Positions 12,136 through 23,604 are shown, counted from the stretch's first letter. The stretch is 64,000 nucleotides of DNA from Carettochelys insculpta (GCF_033958435.1 NC_134137.1:228511501-228575500); one strand, 5' to 3'. Notes: a model not told the origin generated them from the sequence alone. A program made the numbers and translations.

Positions 12136-12611
12136 CGGTAGTCCCTCGAGTTACGCAAGGGTTGCATTCCCACGCACCTGTGTACAACTCAAATTTCACT
12201 TAAGCTGGGGGCGGGGCAGCTCTCCTTCTCCTTCCCCCTCCACCCCTGTGGGCAGAACGCATGTTCTGCAGCCAGGAAAGCAGCAGGAGCACCTGGAGCT
12301 CCTTCTGAAAGATAAGTCCTGGGGCTGGGGCGCAGTTGGGTTGAGCCTGGCAGTGGGTTGAGGCCATAGGAGGCAGGCGGGGAGTTAACCCTGGGGTGGG
12401 TGGAGTTGAGCCAGAACTGTGTGTGTGTGTAGCTGCGTGCAGAGGTTTTAACCAGGGCTAGCGGGGAGGGGGTACTGAACCGAACTACAGAGGGCCAGGG
12501 TTGTTTGTTGAGCCAGGGCTGGAGAGGGGAAGCGGGATTTTGAGTTGTGCTTAACTTGCGTTAATGCAAGTTAAGCACAAACTTGGAATCGTGCATTTTG
12601 AAGGTCTACTG
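12136..12611. mobile_element. Tigger-like mariner MITE, split by the hAT element at 12612
   Basis: The left end CGGTAGTCCCTCGAGTTACG is a slightly mutated Tigger-type TIR. The right end ...GAAGGTCTACTG is present twice: once before the hAT element (12604-12611) and once after it (15199-15206), where it is followed by the TA target site (15207-15208). The original MITE was therefore about 476 bp, and the hAT insertion duplicated its last 8 bp. Confidence 0.8.
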
Positions 12612-15198
12612 CAGGTGTGTCTAACCCGCGGTCCGCCCTAGACAGCTAGTAATTCGGCCCCACAAGATCGTAAGCTTTTAACATTATTATGTGATTTTTA
12701 GCTATATTTTTCGTGACTCAATTGCGCGGTACTCGAGCGCGGACTGCGTAGGCAACAACAGAACACTGTGTAGGGGAGGGCGCAGCGCAGTGCTAACTTC
12801 GCCTCCCGTGCCCGCCACGCACAGTCAGTCGAATCGAAACCCGCGTGTCAGATGTTATATGCGCTTGTGCAACTTGGCGAGTAAAACACGATTACCGATA
12901 ATACGTGTGTGATAATACGACGTGTGTGCGCCTGTGAAGACAGGTGTTTATTGTTATTAACCCAGCAAACAAACGCTAAGTTTTTTTGCTGGGAAGCAGA
13001 CATGTAAGTTTTCTTATTTAATTATTGCACTTGGACGTGTTGTATTACTTCGTAAATTAAGTTAAAATAGTTTTTTTAGCAGCTGTGGTGGAATAAGTAC
13101 AAAAATGAATCAAATAGTTTTTTTCTCATGATGTTGATATAATTTCATATACAACATTGCTAATACTAGAAAAATAAATGGTTGCTTATTTATTAATTTT
13201 TTCATCTGAGCATGGCTTCAACGTTGTGTCAAAAGAAAACAGAACCCCAAAAAAGAAAAATCGTGGATGAAGGAAGAGTGTTCAACAAAAAATGGACAGA
13301 TGAATACTTTTTTGTCGAGACAAATAATAAAGCACTATGCTTAATTTGCAGGGAAATCATGTCAGTTTTCAAAGATTACAATTTGAAAAGACATTATATG
13401 CAAAAACATGCTGCCAAATTCAATGCATATCAAGGAATGTTTCGTAAAGACAAAATAGCGGAACTGAAAAAAAGTCTGTCATCTCAACGATTTTTTTTTT
13501 TTTTTAAAATTACAACTCGAACAGACTCTATTGTGAAAGCTAGTTATGTGGTAGCAAATCTGATTGCAAAAAAATCAAAACCATTTACTGATGGTGAGTT
13601 TATTAAGCAATGTATGGAAGGCGGGGCAGATATAATTTGTCCTGATAAAAAAAACAGATTTTTCTAAATCAGTTTGTCTCGCCAGACTATAGCCAGGCGA
13701 ATTGAAGAAATAGGAAAATCTATCGAAAGAGGTTTGGAGAGTAAAGCTGCTAATTTCAAATTTTATGGTTTGGCGACAGATGAAAGTACTGATGCTACAG
13801 ATACGGCTCAACTTGCCATTTTTATTAGGGGTATTGATAACGAATACAATCTCACTGAAGAAATGGTTTCTTTTGTGCCATTAAAAGACAACTAAATCTC
13901 TTGATTTGTATGAAGCAGTAAAAATTACATTAAAGCGACTTTCTTTAACCTTTGTCAACATATCTGGTATAGCTACTGATGGCACCCCGGCTATGGTTGG
14001 TAAAAAAGAGGGACTTATAAAACTAATAGACGGCGGAATTGCCGCCAGCAACTCACGTTTGATGAAATATCACTGCATCATACATCAAGAAAATTTATGC
14101 GCAAAAGCTTTAAAAATGGATCACGTCATGCAAATTGTCATCAAAGCTGTGAATTTCATAAGATCCAGGGGATTGAATCATTGCCAATTCCAGGAGTTCC
14201 TTAAAAGTATGGATGCTGATTATGGGGACATCATTTACTTTTCTGAAGTAAGGTGGCTAAGTCGGGGTAAAATGTTGAAAAGATTTTATAATTTGCAAAA
14301 TGAAATCAAGTCATTTATGGAATCAAAAGGAAAATTTGTGCCAGAATTTGAAGATGAAAAATGGCTCACAGATTTAGCATTTTTGGTGGATTTGACCGCT
14401 CATTTAAATGAGTTAAACATAAGTTGATTTTCACCTTGAAGACTCATTTGTGTTATGTTTCAAACCATAACAGCGTTTGAAATGAAACTAAAATTATGGC
14501 TAGCTCAAGTTATGGCAAATAATTTTACATCTTTTGATACGTTGGCTAAACACAGTCCTGTGAACAGTGAAAAATATGCAGCCTTGCTTTCTGTTTTGAT
14601 ACAGGAATATGATAATAGGTTTTAAGATTTTCAAAAAAAATCATCAATTTTTTGGTATATTTGCGACTCCATTTTCAGTCGACATAAATACATTACCTGT
14701 GAATTTTCAAATGGAATGTACACAGTTGCAATTGGACATTCAACTCAAAGAAAAATTTGATCATGTCTCTTTACTAGGCTTTTGGAAGTCCTATCTTCCC
14801 AGAGAAAAATATCCCTCGCTTCACAATCACGCCTTATTCATGTCATCGCTTTTTGGCAGTACGTACATTTGTGAACAACTTTTTTCAAGGATGAAGCACA
14901 CAAAGAGTAAAATTAGATCAAAAGTTTCTGACAAGCACCTTGAGAACTCACTAAGAATTGCAACCACTTCCATCGAACCAGACATTGATGCATTGGTTTC
15001 ACAAAAACAAGCTCAGATATCCCACTAGTTTTATGTTTATATTGCCCTCTTTTGTTTTAATGTTATAATAAAAAATATAAAAAAAAAGGAAGTTTGTTAT
15101 TTATATACATTAACCATATTATATATTTTATATGCAGCCCAAGACAATTCCTCTTCACTCAATGCGGCGCAGGCAAGCCAAAAGGTTGGACACCCATG
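12612..15198 (+). mobile_element. hAT transposon, 2587 bp, 8-bp TSD GTCTACTG
   Basis: The terminal repeats are CAGGTGTGTCTAACC (left) and the inverted GGTTGGACACCCATG (right), 12 of 15 matching. The duplication GTCTACTG is perfect (12604-12611 and 15199-15206). The left 300 bp are CpG-rich, unlike the rest, and probably held the promoter. The interior is AT-rich and encodes one transposase on the plus strand (13212-15028). The exact duplication and fairly readable gene suggest a relatively recent insertion compared with its neighbours. Confidence 0.93.
13212..15028 (+). pseudogene. hAT transposase (BED zinc finger, GTF2IRD2/ZBED-like), frameshifted
   Basis: The gene starts at the ATG at 13212 (MASTLCQKKTEPQKRK). 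Domains in order are: a BED-type finger (CLICREIMS, then HYMQKH, about residues 45-75); a catalytic-core block with LATDESTDATD (about 13770); a second block with GIATDGTPAMVG (about 13967-14000); the YHCIIHQENLC motif (about 14070); SEVRWLSRGKMLKRF (about 14245); VDLTAHLNELN (about 14388); and the C-terminal dimerisation region with SSLFGSTYICEQLFSRM (about 14842-14895), ending at TAG 15026-15028. The hAT catalytic D, D and E positions are therefore all visible. The frame breaks near 13640-13670 (A run), near 13893, near 14424 and near 14640 (A run), plus a stop near 14630. A run of T near 13491 is a further suspicious site. At roughly 600 codons it is near the family length. It no longer encodes one protein. 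Confidence 0.92.
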
Positions 15199-16514
15199 GT
15201 CTACTGTACATGATTTTAATTAGACACTAACATATATTCCCTTCTCATAACAGTTGTGTTGTTTAATAAACAATGTTTAAAATATTTTATTTTAGCACCT
15301 AGCTACTGCAATTATGTTTTTACAATATTTTTGAAGTAAGAAAATAAAGGAAACACTGGTGCTTTCAAAAGCTCACTTGTGGTCTTCTCATCTAGCTTCT
15401 GTTTTTAATGGAGATCTCACTTTAGTTGCTTAAATCCATCTTGATCTCCATTAGCTGCAGAAACATCATCAATCCTCCAAATTATTAGAGTTTAAACAGA
15501 TTCCAATGACAGGATACTATAGCCTTTTTGTTGAGGAAAAAAAAGTAGTGCTTTTTGTGATTAAAGTTTTCTTCCCTGGCTACTTTTAAGATTATTTTGA
15601 CAAGATGAATAATTTTATGATTGCTCTTGCTAGGTTGTTCATGTGATTTCAAGACGTGCTGTAATGGATTCATCCATCTAAAAAATATCAGTGTTATATT
15701 TGCTTTTAATTACTTATGAAAAAGCAACTTCACCCCTTCCTCTTCTTCAGGAAAACCCACTGTTCCTACCACTTGTTCTACCCTTAAGCTACCTAAATTT
15801 TCCAAAATCCCAAAATTTCAGTTGCGTTTTGCAGATTTAAGTTTGGGAAGAAGCTTCCCTCCATTCATTCTGAAAATCTGTGGAAACCATGCACACTAGC
15901 TATAACAATTACATTTTAATGAAGAGAAGTCATTTTGCTCAGTAGAAAGCGTATTGTTTTTCTGAACTTATTTTTAGAATTTTGTGCAGAATTTGTTTTC
16001 CACACATAAACTACTCTCGTTGGAAAGACAGGGAGGGCCAATTCCCCATCACAGCTGTCTAGTCAATTTTGGAAACAAACAAACAATCAAAAACAAACAA
16101 AAATCAGAAATTTACCTTTATTTTTCCTTACTTCCCAGTTCTTAGAACTTGGCATATTTATATTTGAGGACTCCCGGAATCTTAGTAATAGATTCTTAGT
16201 CCCATTCATCAGACTCTGCAACCTTGGGTGACAGCTTGTGTCACAGGCTCCAGGACCATCAATTGAATGACAGGAATAGGTGAAAACTAGGACAAAAACT
16301 TGTGAAAGACTGCTCCTCCAGCTCATACTTTGTAATAGACTATTAAAATCTCTCCGCCCAGGCTAATATAAAAATACACATCTGAGAACACCCCTTCTCC
16401 CTCCAAAAGAATCAATGAAAAACCTTCCCTAATTATGTAGCTTTCAAAAATATTTTTTCAATAGATAGAAGTCTATTAGTCAAGCTGAGAAGAGCTATAC
16501 TAAATGATTATCTT

Positions 16515-17210
16515 CGATGTGACAGATTCTAAAGCCACAAGGGACCACCGGGATCATCTAGTATGACCTGTCAGACTAGTATAACACAAGCCACAGGATT
16601 TCTCCAGAATAATTCCTACAGTATGGCTGTGTCTACACTAGCCCAAAACTTCGAAATGGCCATGCAAATTTTACATGCAAAGTTTACTAATGAAATACAT
16701 ATTCAGTGCCTCATTAGAATGCCAGCGGCTGTGGAACTCTGAAATTGACGCAGCTTGCCGCCGTGTGGCTCGTCCAGACGGGGCTCCTTTTCGAAAGGAC
16801 CCTGGCAACTTCGAAATCCCCTTTATTCCTAGCAGCAGTTAGGAATAGGGGATTTCGAAGTAGGCGGGGTCCGTTCAAAAAGGAGCCCCGTCTGGACGAG
16901 CTGCGTGGTGGTGAGCCACGTCAATTTCAAAGTGCCACGGCAGCCCTCATGCTAATGAGGAGCTGAATACGTATTTCAGCACTTCATTAGTAAACTTCAA
17001 AATGGCCATTTGCATGGCCATTTCAAAGTTTTGGGCTACTGTAGACACGGCCTATATCTTTTAGAAAGACATCCAATCTTGTTTTAAAAATGTCGGTGAT
17101 GAGAAGCCAATACTACTGCTGGTAAATTGCTCCAAAAATTTTGAAGTACATAAAATATTCCTACCAAAAGTTGTCTGAAATATATCAACATTAACTGAGG
17201 TGAGAAATCC
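16515..17210 (-). mobile_element. CR1 LINE 3' fragment, interrupted by a MITE
   Basis: GATTCTAAAGCCACAAGGGACC... at 16525 is the antisense of the sauropsid CR1 3' end. The same copy resumes at 17056 (TTTTAGAAAGACATCCAATC) and runs to about 17210. The gap is filled by the palindromic MITE at 16625-17052. Non-coding remnant. Confidence 0.8.
16625..17052. mobile_element. Palindromic TTCGAA-rich MITE, 428 bp (copy 2)
   Basis: The ends are GGCTGTGTCTACACTAGCCC and GGGCTACTGTAGACACGGCC, with a 3-bp TAT duplication on both sides (16622-16624, 17053-17055). The two arms are inverted copies meeting near 16840. It is inserted in a CR1 remnant, so it is younger than that CR1 copy. Confidence 0.88.
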
Positions 17211-18200
17211 AGACTTCAAATTGAGCCAGGGCATAAAAATTTCAAAAGCTTTTAAGTGACTTAGGAGCCCAAGCTATTTTTTGTTTAACTGTGCAAAAAT
17301 AAATATATAAGTGGCTCAATGCCCTCCCCTCCTCCCAGAGGCACTATCCCCCCAATTCTAACTCAGTCCCCCACCCCTTCCCCAGAGCTAGGCACTCCTG
17401 GCCCCACCACTCTAACCCAATGCCAATGACTCACTAGAGCTGCCACCTTCTTCTCTCATCAGGTACTGGGGAGTGCACACAGAGCAGCGGTGAGCAGTCC
17501 AGACATGTGGCTCTGAGCAGGACCTGCACTTCATTGATCAAAGAGCTGCATGTGGCTCAAAGGTCACAGGTTGGCCACCCTAGTAGGGAAAGACTCAAGC
17601 AGAGGGGTGGGAAGAGGCAGCAGGGAAAAGCTTACACCCTCGCTGCTGTCTCCCACCTGCCAGCATCTTTTTTCTGGGCAGAAAAAGGCTCCAGAAGTGG
17701 GCAGGCAGAGGAACACCACACTGCTAAAAACAGCTACGTAAAGAGGGGAGGAATGATTTGGGAGAGCCAGGTAGGGTACGAAGTCAGGTACATGCTCACC
17801 CTCTTCAAGCACATCTTTATTCCACTAAGCTATGTCTCATTGTCTAGACTGTAAGTTAAACCTGCTCTATGTGGACTGTGCATGTAAAAACACTGCTTGC
17901 TGCCAAAAAAGAGTGCAGAGTAGAAGCAACTTAGGAATCTTATTTATATCAACGTAGAATGAGAGCACCCAAAGAAACTAACTTCTCTTCTGTTTGACCG
18001 TGGTTTGGGAAAGAATGCAAGTATATTGGAAAGATGGCTTACTTGTAAGTCCCACTAGCTTCAGCATGTTTATGGTGAGGTCTCACTAGTCTTTCACAGT
18101 CTTTATTAAAAATCATGATTAGCCTGTCTTCCATTAATGCTCGTATCTGCCCTACCCAAGTCTTGATACTCATGGAAGTATGAAACAAAGTGTTTAAACA

Positions 18201-18535
18201 CAGGTTAAGCCTCTGTAATCCAGACTTCCTTAGTCTAGCAACACTTTTGGTTCAGCATCTCCAGTTACACCAGGGGTGCTCCAGGACTACAGCAGTCCCA
18301 GAGAAAGTCTGGTGGGCTGCGCCCAGGAGTGATTGCCAGACAAGGGAGGAGTAGAGGCTCATCAGCCTGGGTGCCAGCAGCAGAGCCCTGGCTAGCTAGG
18401 GAAAGGAGCCCGAGTGCTCTGGTGGATCCAGAAGCTGGGAATGGAAGGCCTGACATTGGCCAACCTGGTCTAGCAAATTCCTTTGTTAAGGACTGCTTAG
18501 GTCTAGAGGGTGCTGGACCAGGGAGACTCAACCTG
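18201..18535. mobile_element. Tc1/mariner-type MITE (CAGGTT ends), 335 bp
   Basis: The left end is CAGGTTAAGCCTCTGTAATCC. The inverted right end is GGAGACTCAACCTG followed by TA (18536-18537); the left flank is CA, a decayed TA. Same family as 28100-28413 and 61304-61572. Confidence 0.75.
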
Positions 18536-19287
18536 TAATGGCTTGAAATAGGTGCCAATTAACCCTTCCAAAACAGGATTAAGATTCTAGAAAGGGGGAT
18601 ATTCTCTCACTAGGGGGAGACTTTTTGCAATGAAGCCACTGTAGGGTGTGGGGAAAAACAAACACAAAAACCAAAAACAAACAAAAAAGGAAAACTTCTG
18701 GACTGCAGGGTGAAAAACAAATGACTAATAAGTAAACTCAGAGAACTCGCTGAGGGTTCAGAGTTCTTTAATGATATAAGATACATCTATATGTCTGGTA
18801 CCTGCGCTAGAGACTGAAATAACAGCTTTTAAGCACAGACAATGTATTAATTTCATTTGTCAAAAATACACCTTATGTAGTTCTTTCTACTGAGAGTGAG
18901 AATGTTGTGTGCCTCAGATGAAAAAGTTGCCTCAGCTGATGCTAGCCAGATAGCATCCATGTGTGAGGTTTACGAAATGTAAACCCAGGCAGAAGACTTG
19001 GCAGTGTAAAATATTAACTAGGCTGGAGAGGCATTTTTTGGTGGCTGGCTGAAGAGATTCTTTAGGTCAAAGAATCATGAATACCTCGGCAACTACTTTG
19101 AGCACTCTACCTGAAACTTCTGAGAACCATCATCTCTCCGTGAGCGAGTGAGTGAGAATCCCCCAACACCATCCTCCTTCAGACTGCTGAGGATAGTGCT
19201 GAAGTCACTGTAACTTGTATCACTCTGGAAAGTCTCTCTCATGTGCATGTGTAATGTAAGTTAGACTGACTTAAAAACAATATAGAC

Positions 19288-19554
19288 CAGTGTTTCCTTA
19301 ACTGTGTTACATGAACACCTTGCAGGAGTGCCACAAGTGTTTGGAAAAATATACACTGATGGTATAGATTTTCTGTTATTAAAACAAGATACAATGTTAC
19401 TTTTACATTGTTATGATATCTGATTAAATTACTTGGTTTTGCTGGGTTAATGTTTTCTTCCGACAATATTTTGAAGAAAATTTTCATAGGTGTTCTGCAT
19501 AAAAATTACTATTGTTTGGTGTTCTATGGTCTCAAAAAGTTTAAGAAACATTTG
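19288..19554. mobile_element. hAT-type MITE, about 267 bp
   Basis: The ends are CAGTGTTTCCTTAACTGTG and AGTTTAAGAAACATTTG. The flanks TATAGAC and TGTAGAC are nearly identical and look like a degenerate 8-bp duplication. Related in its ends to the elements at 10120 and 26773. Confidence 0.65.
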
Positions 19555-19990
19555 TGTAGACCCACCCTCAGAAAGCAAGAGAGAAGGCAATACCCGAGGG
19601 AGGAGGGGCTGTCTCTCAAAGCCTGGGAGGAGGATTTTGTTTGTTTCGGAACTTTGTTAATAAAACTACACTACAAAGAAGAAATGTTATTGAACTGATA
19701 AAGGTCTGTTTTGAGATTACTGAAGCACGGAAATTGAGGCTGGGCACCACAGAGCCACTTTTGGCTTAAAGAGCATGCACAGGAGACAGCTGCCCCTGTT
19801 ATAAGGATGCTGAAAAACTGCAGAGGGGAAAAAACAAACACCCCCCAAAAATTATTTGAGGGCTGCAGAAATGTTTTCTAGTGAAAAAGTTAGAGTTCTG
19901 TCTGTTTAGATGATCAAAAGGAAGACTAAGGCTTTCTTGTACATCAAAATCAAGGCATCTCCTCCTGGACAAAATATTGGGTTCTATGTA

Positions 19991-20085
19991 ACAAGCACTC
20001 TTGTAGCACCGTAGATATATGAAAGCTCATGACCTAATAAATTTGTTAGTCTGTAAGATGCTACAGGACTGCTTGTTATTTGTGA
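19991..20085. repeat. Interspersed repeat with short inverted ends
   Basis: CAAGCACTCTTGTAGCACCG and the inverted GATGCTACAGGACTGCTTG bracket a core with GAAAGCTCATGACCTAATAAA. This is the same family as the large inverted repeat at 22441-22600. A partial copy lies at about 25036-25085. Confidence 0.55.
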
Positions 20086-20119
20086 ATTTTGAAGAGTAAA
20101 GGGACTTTGAAGCGTCCGT

Positions 20120-20284
20120 GGCTACACACATGCCGACACTTCGAAGTCTGATGCTTCAAAGTTGCCATGGGGGAGAATTAGCCGAACGAAGTGCTGCATA
20201 TTCACCGCAGCACTTCATCAGTAATCTCCCGTCACCCTGACTAACATGCTCCCTTCGAAGTTGGGGGCAGGTGTAGACCCAGCC
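20120..20284. mobile_element. Short TIR element related to the GGCTNNGTCTACAC family
   Basis: The ends are GGCTACACACATGCCGACAC and the inverted GGCAGGTGTAGACCCAGCC, with TTCGAAG near both ends. I see no clear target duplication. Confidence 0.55.
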
Positions 20285-22440
20285 AAAGTGTCCCAAATGT
20301 TGCTATTTAAGTACTTCTTTGTGGCCCCCCAATGCTATAATTACGAAGTTAAAAAAAAAAAACAACCAAACCTGATTATTTTCGATAAACAGTGAACCTC
20401 TAAAAAGCCCAAAAAATGAACAACTCATATTTAAATAGCAAACAATGTGGTCTCGAAATGTTGGATAACTCTCCCCGTAACACCCTCCAGTGAGAGGGAA
20501 GGTTTAGGAGTGAAAGTTAGGAAGACAGTGGTACAAACACACATGTAAAGTGTGAGGAAACAGAATATGTAAAACCTGTGTGAACATTCTGCAGTTAACA
20601 TGTATCGCATTACAAATCACTGTGTGCGCCCTGTTCTTAAAACAGGGGTGACAAATGTATGGTTCCATGTTATTTATTAAGGACCATCTCATATTCAGAT
20701 GCATTGCGGCTCTTGAATTATTGAGTTTTTTACTGAATTGGAAAAAGTGGTTCTCCTTGCTATTTTGGTTGCTCAGCCCTGGGCAACAACCTCACCTGTG
20801 GGGCAGCCCCTAGCCTCATTCCCTGGTCAGCTCCCACTGTGGGCTGTGCCTAGTGCCCATTCACCCAGCAGCAGTTAACAGCGTGAGCACAGGCCAGAGG
20901 ACTCCAGAAAAACAGGGGGCAGCCACACAGCTAACAGCTAGAGAGAAGCAGTGGTTTTCCCTACAAAATGTTGCTCCTCTCCAGCCAGGAAAATAGCCTC
21001 CCTCTTCTGGAGTTGTCCAGCCCATATTCATGCCACCCCACATGTCTTCCACCTAACTACTCTAAAGTTGCAGGTGAACCTCCTTTTCTGCCCTGCTCCA
21101 TGGCTGCAAATTCTCCCAGACCAGGCTCCACTGAAGCAAGTTGTGCCCAGTAGAGGAGAGCTGGCAACCTTAGCAACTGCTTTTGCACCCCACCCAGGAA
21201 AGCAGCCACTGCCCCTGTGGGCTACCAATGCTGGTCTGCATAGGGAAGTAGCACTGGTAGGGATGGCCCTGCATGTAACATCAGGAAACATTTTGCATAA
21301 TTCTGTAAACTTGGTCAAACTGAAAACAGGCACTGACAGAATTTTGGAATTAAAAGAAAAAAGTGAAGACATTCTAGCCATAGATTACGAGTTGCTCAAA
21401 TTTGAATAAAATGCATCAAGTCACAATGCTGCTCTGAAACTAAAAATAGTATCTGGTTCAGCTGTTGCATATAGAATAAGGCAGTATTCCTTTATTCAGT
21501 TTGTGAACATGCATGAGGTTCACCGGTGTTTTCTTAGCAGCCATCAGAAAACACTCAGAGCAGGAGTGTATTAAGCCTGACTTGTATATTTGCATACAGT
21601 TAATAAATATTATTTGGCATTCAACTGTGTCTGACTGGTACTATCGCCACATGATTTTTCTTGCATAACAAGCAAAAGACACTGCACTAATAATCATGAA
21701 AAATTTTAGTTCTTACAAATATTAAAGGTAGGCAGTTTTCCTATTCTTAATTTATCTAACAAACCTAAAGTTTTCAAACTTCATTTGGAGATATCATTTC
21801 TGTAAAAGTATTCTATTTTGTAAAGAAATGCTGGATACTGCTTTTTGCTTATTGTGCATGCATACTGTATATAATAAATTAGGAAAAACATTTGTCAAAT
21901 AAAAAACAAAGGTTCATCCCTCAGTGTGATACAGCCTTATCTCTTCATAATGGAATAGAAGTTGCAGGGACATGTCACGTAGAATGACTCAGTAATTTTG
22001 TTATATATAGCCAGTCAAAAGCCAGCTCCTTACTCAACCCCTCTCTACAACCTAGAAGGGGGATGGAGGCATGACAAGTGACAGTATATTGCTCACAAAC
22101 AAGTTTTCAGGTCAGGCAGTAGCATGTCTCTCTCCTACATAGCACGAAGTCCCAGAGATGTCGCTCTTGAGGTGTTGTCACCTACAGCTAGTCAAATGCC
22201 AGGTCCTTAATTATGTATTGAATAATTAAATTAGTAATTAGTACTTTAATGGCTTACTACATGCAATCACATTAAATTGATGAACATTCTAAAAGTTGAG
22301 CTGATGTATTTTTAAATGTCGGCCTTTGAATAAAGAACTAGGAGCGACAAATAGAGACCAACATCAGCTTTACCTACTGAGGATGCAACTACAGCAGTAT
22401 AAAGCTATTTACAGGGCTCTAGCTTATGCCCATAAAAAAG

Positions 22441-22600
22441 CAATCAAGCAGTACTTTAAAGACTAACAAAATAATTTATTAAGTGATGAGCTTTCATGGG
22501 CAGACCCCCACTTTGTTGATCTGAAGAAGTGGGTCTATCCCACAAAAGCTCATCACCTAATAAATTATTCTGTTAGTCTTTGAAGTGCTACTTGACTGCT
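22441..22600. repeat. Long inverted repeat (two arms of about 73 bp)
   Basis: The left arm at 22441-22513 contains GATGAGCTTTCATGGGCAGAC. The right arm at 22527-22600 is its inverted copy with scattered mismatches (GTCTATCCCACAAAAGCTCATC). A spacer of about 13 bp separates them. A tail with GATAGAATACAGACTAACATG follows to about 22650. This belongs to a widespread turtle interspersed repeat. Confidence 0.8.
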
Positions 22601-23028
22601 TTTGTTGTTTTGATAGAATACAGACTAACATGGCTCTCTCTGTCTCCATAAAAAAGCAGAGTAAGTTATACTGACACAATGATATACGTGTTCCTCATAA
22701 GTGCACTCACACTGGCACTGTGTACCTGTGCAACTATTTTAAATTCAAAACCCCACACCCCAGACAGTCAATTAGTTTTTCTCAAGGTCCAAATTTCTTA
22801 GTCAAGGTACAATCAAGGTCTGGACGCCAGAAAAAACACTTAAAACAACACATATAACAAAAAGATTTCACCATCTGTCCAAAAGCATCTGGTAGTCCAG
22901 ATTTGGCTCACACTCCGCCTACCGACTACCCGTCCCCTTCCTCGCACCCACGATCAAAACGGTTACACCTGTGCAGAGAACAGCTGCTCTCCCGAAGGGC
23001 GCTCCCAGGTCAAGAATAAGGCCTGGGG

Positions 23029-23034
23029 ACTCAC
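23029..23034 (-). promoter_or_regulatory. Candidate alternative minus-strand splice donor (GTGAGT)
   Basis: Minus-strand sequence reads CCTG|GTGAGTCC, a consensus donor at the leftward edge of the CpG island. It may end an alternative first exon. Confidence 0.35.
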
Positions 23035-23459
23035 CAGGCGCAGGAGCCTTTGAGCAGAGCTGACCGTTGCTAGGGCTGCAGAAGACGCCCACACCCTTGC
23101 GGCCGGGGGCACCCCGCTGCAGAGACAGAGGAACGCGCTGTGGTTTCACAGGAGGGCTCCGCTCCTGCGGCCCGCACGATGGGGCCGGCACCCCCAGGCA
23201 AAGCCGGCAGCATCCCGCCCCTGCTCCCAGTCTCTCCCCAGAGCCCGCCCCCACGTCTCACACCCGCGGGAGCCGCCACGGCTGGGCTCAGCAGGGGCTC
23301 AGGTTGCCACACGCAGCTCGACGCCCCCGTGGCGCCGCGACCGGGCCCCCGCCTGCCGTTAACGGCTGCAGGGCGGGGTACGGAACACGACTGCATCGGC
23401 CCCCACCGCTTCTACACCACAGAGTTTCGCTTGCGCCCGGGGCAGCAAACGGGACTTAC

Positions 23460-23560
23460 CGGCGGGCAGGGCGGACTCGGTAGCCCCACTGCGGGGACCA
23501 TCCTCGGGACGGACACCCCGCTTCCCTCACAGCCTTCACTCCGATCCTCTCAGCCCCCCT
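23460..23560 (-). other. Candidate non-coding first exon with GTAAGT donor
   Basis: Minus-strand sequence reads GCCGG|GTAAGTCCC with the donor at 23454-23459. The exon would lie just right of it, starting perhaps 60-120 bases downstream of the CCAAT cluster at 23605-23691. The start is a guess; the donor is seen directly. Confidence 0.4.
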
Positions 23561-23604
23561 CTCGCGCACCCGAACATGCTGAACGCGCACGCGACCCGCA
23601 GCAG

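Larger units (their letters stand above)
1..23453 (-). other. Presumed first intron of a minus-strand gene (USF3 by synteny)
   Basis: This block lies downstream, on the minus strand, of the CpG island at 22910-23960 and its splice donors. I found only transposable elements and unannotated DNA here and no exon. In human, USF3 lies next to NAA50 on the same strand, so this is probably USF3 intron 1. The assignment rests on synteny, not on USF3 sequence. Stretches where I see nothing identifiable: 3700-4430, 5043-6100, 6525-7220, 7300-8410, 9230-9700, 10668-11850, 15207-16510, 17210-18200, 18540-19280, 19560-19990, 20290-22440. Confidence 0.35.

Noticed and set aside
20951..21409. 152-codon plus-strand open frame
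   Set aside because: No recognisable domain, several overlapping frames on both strands, and no splice or promoter context.
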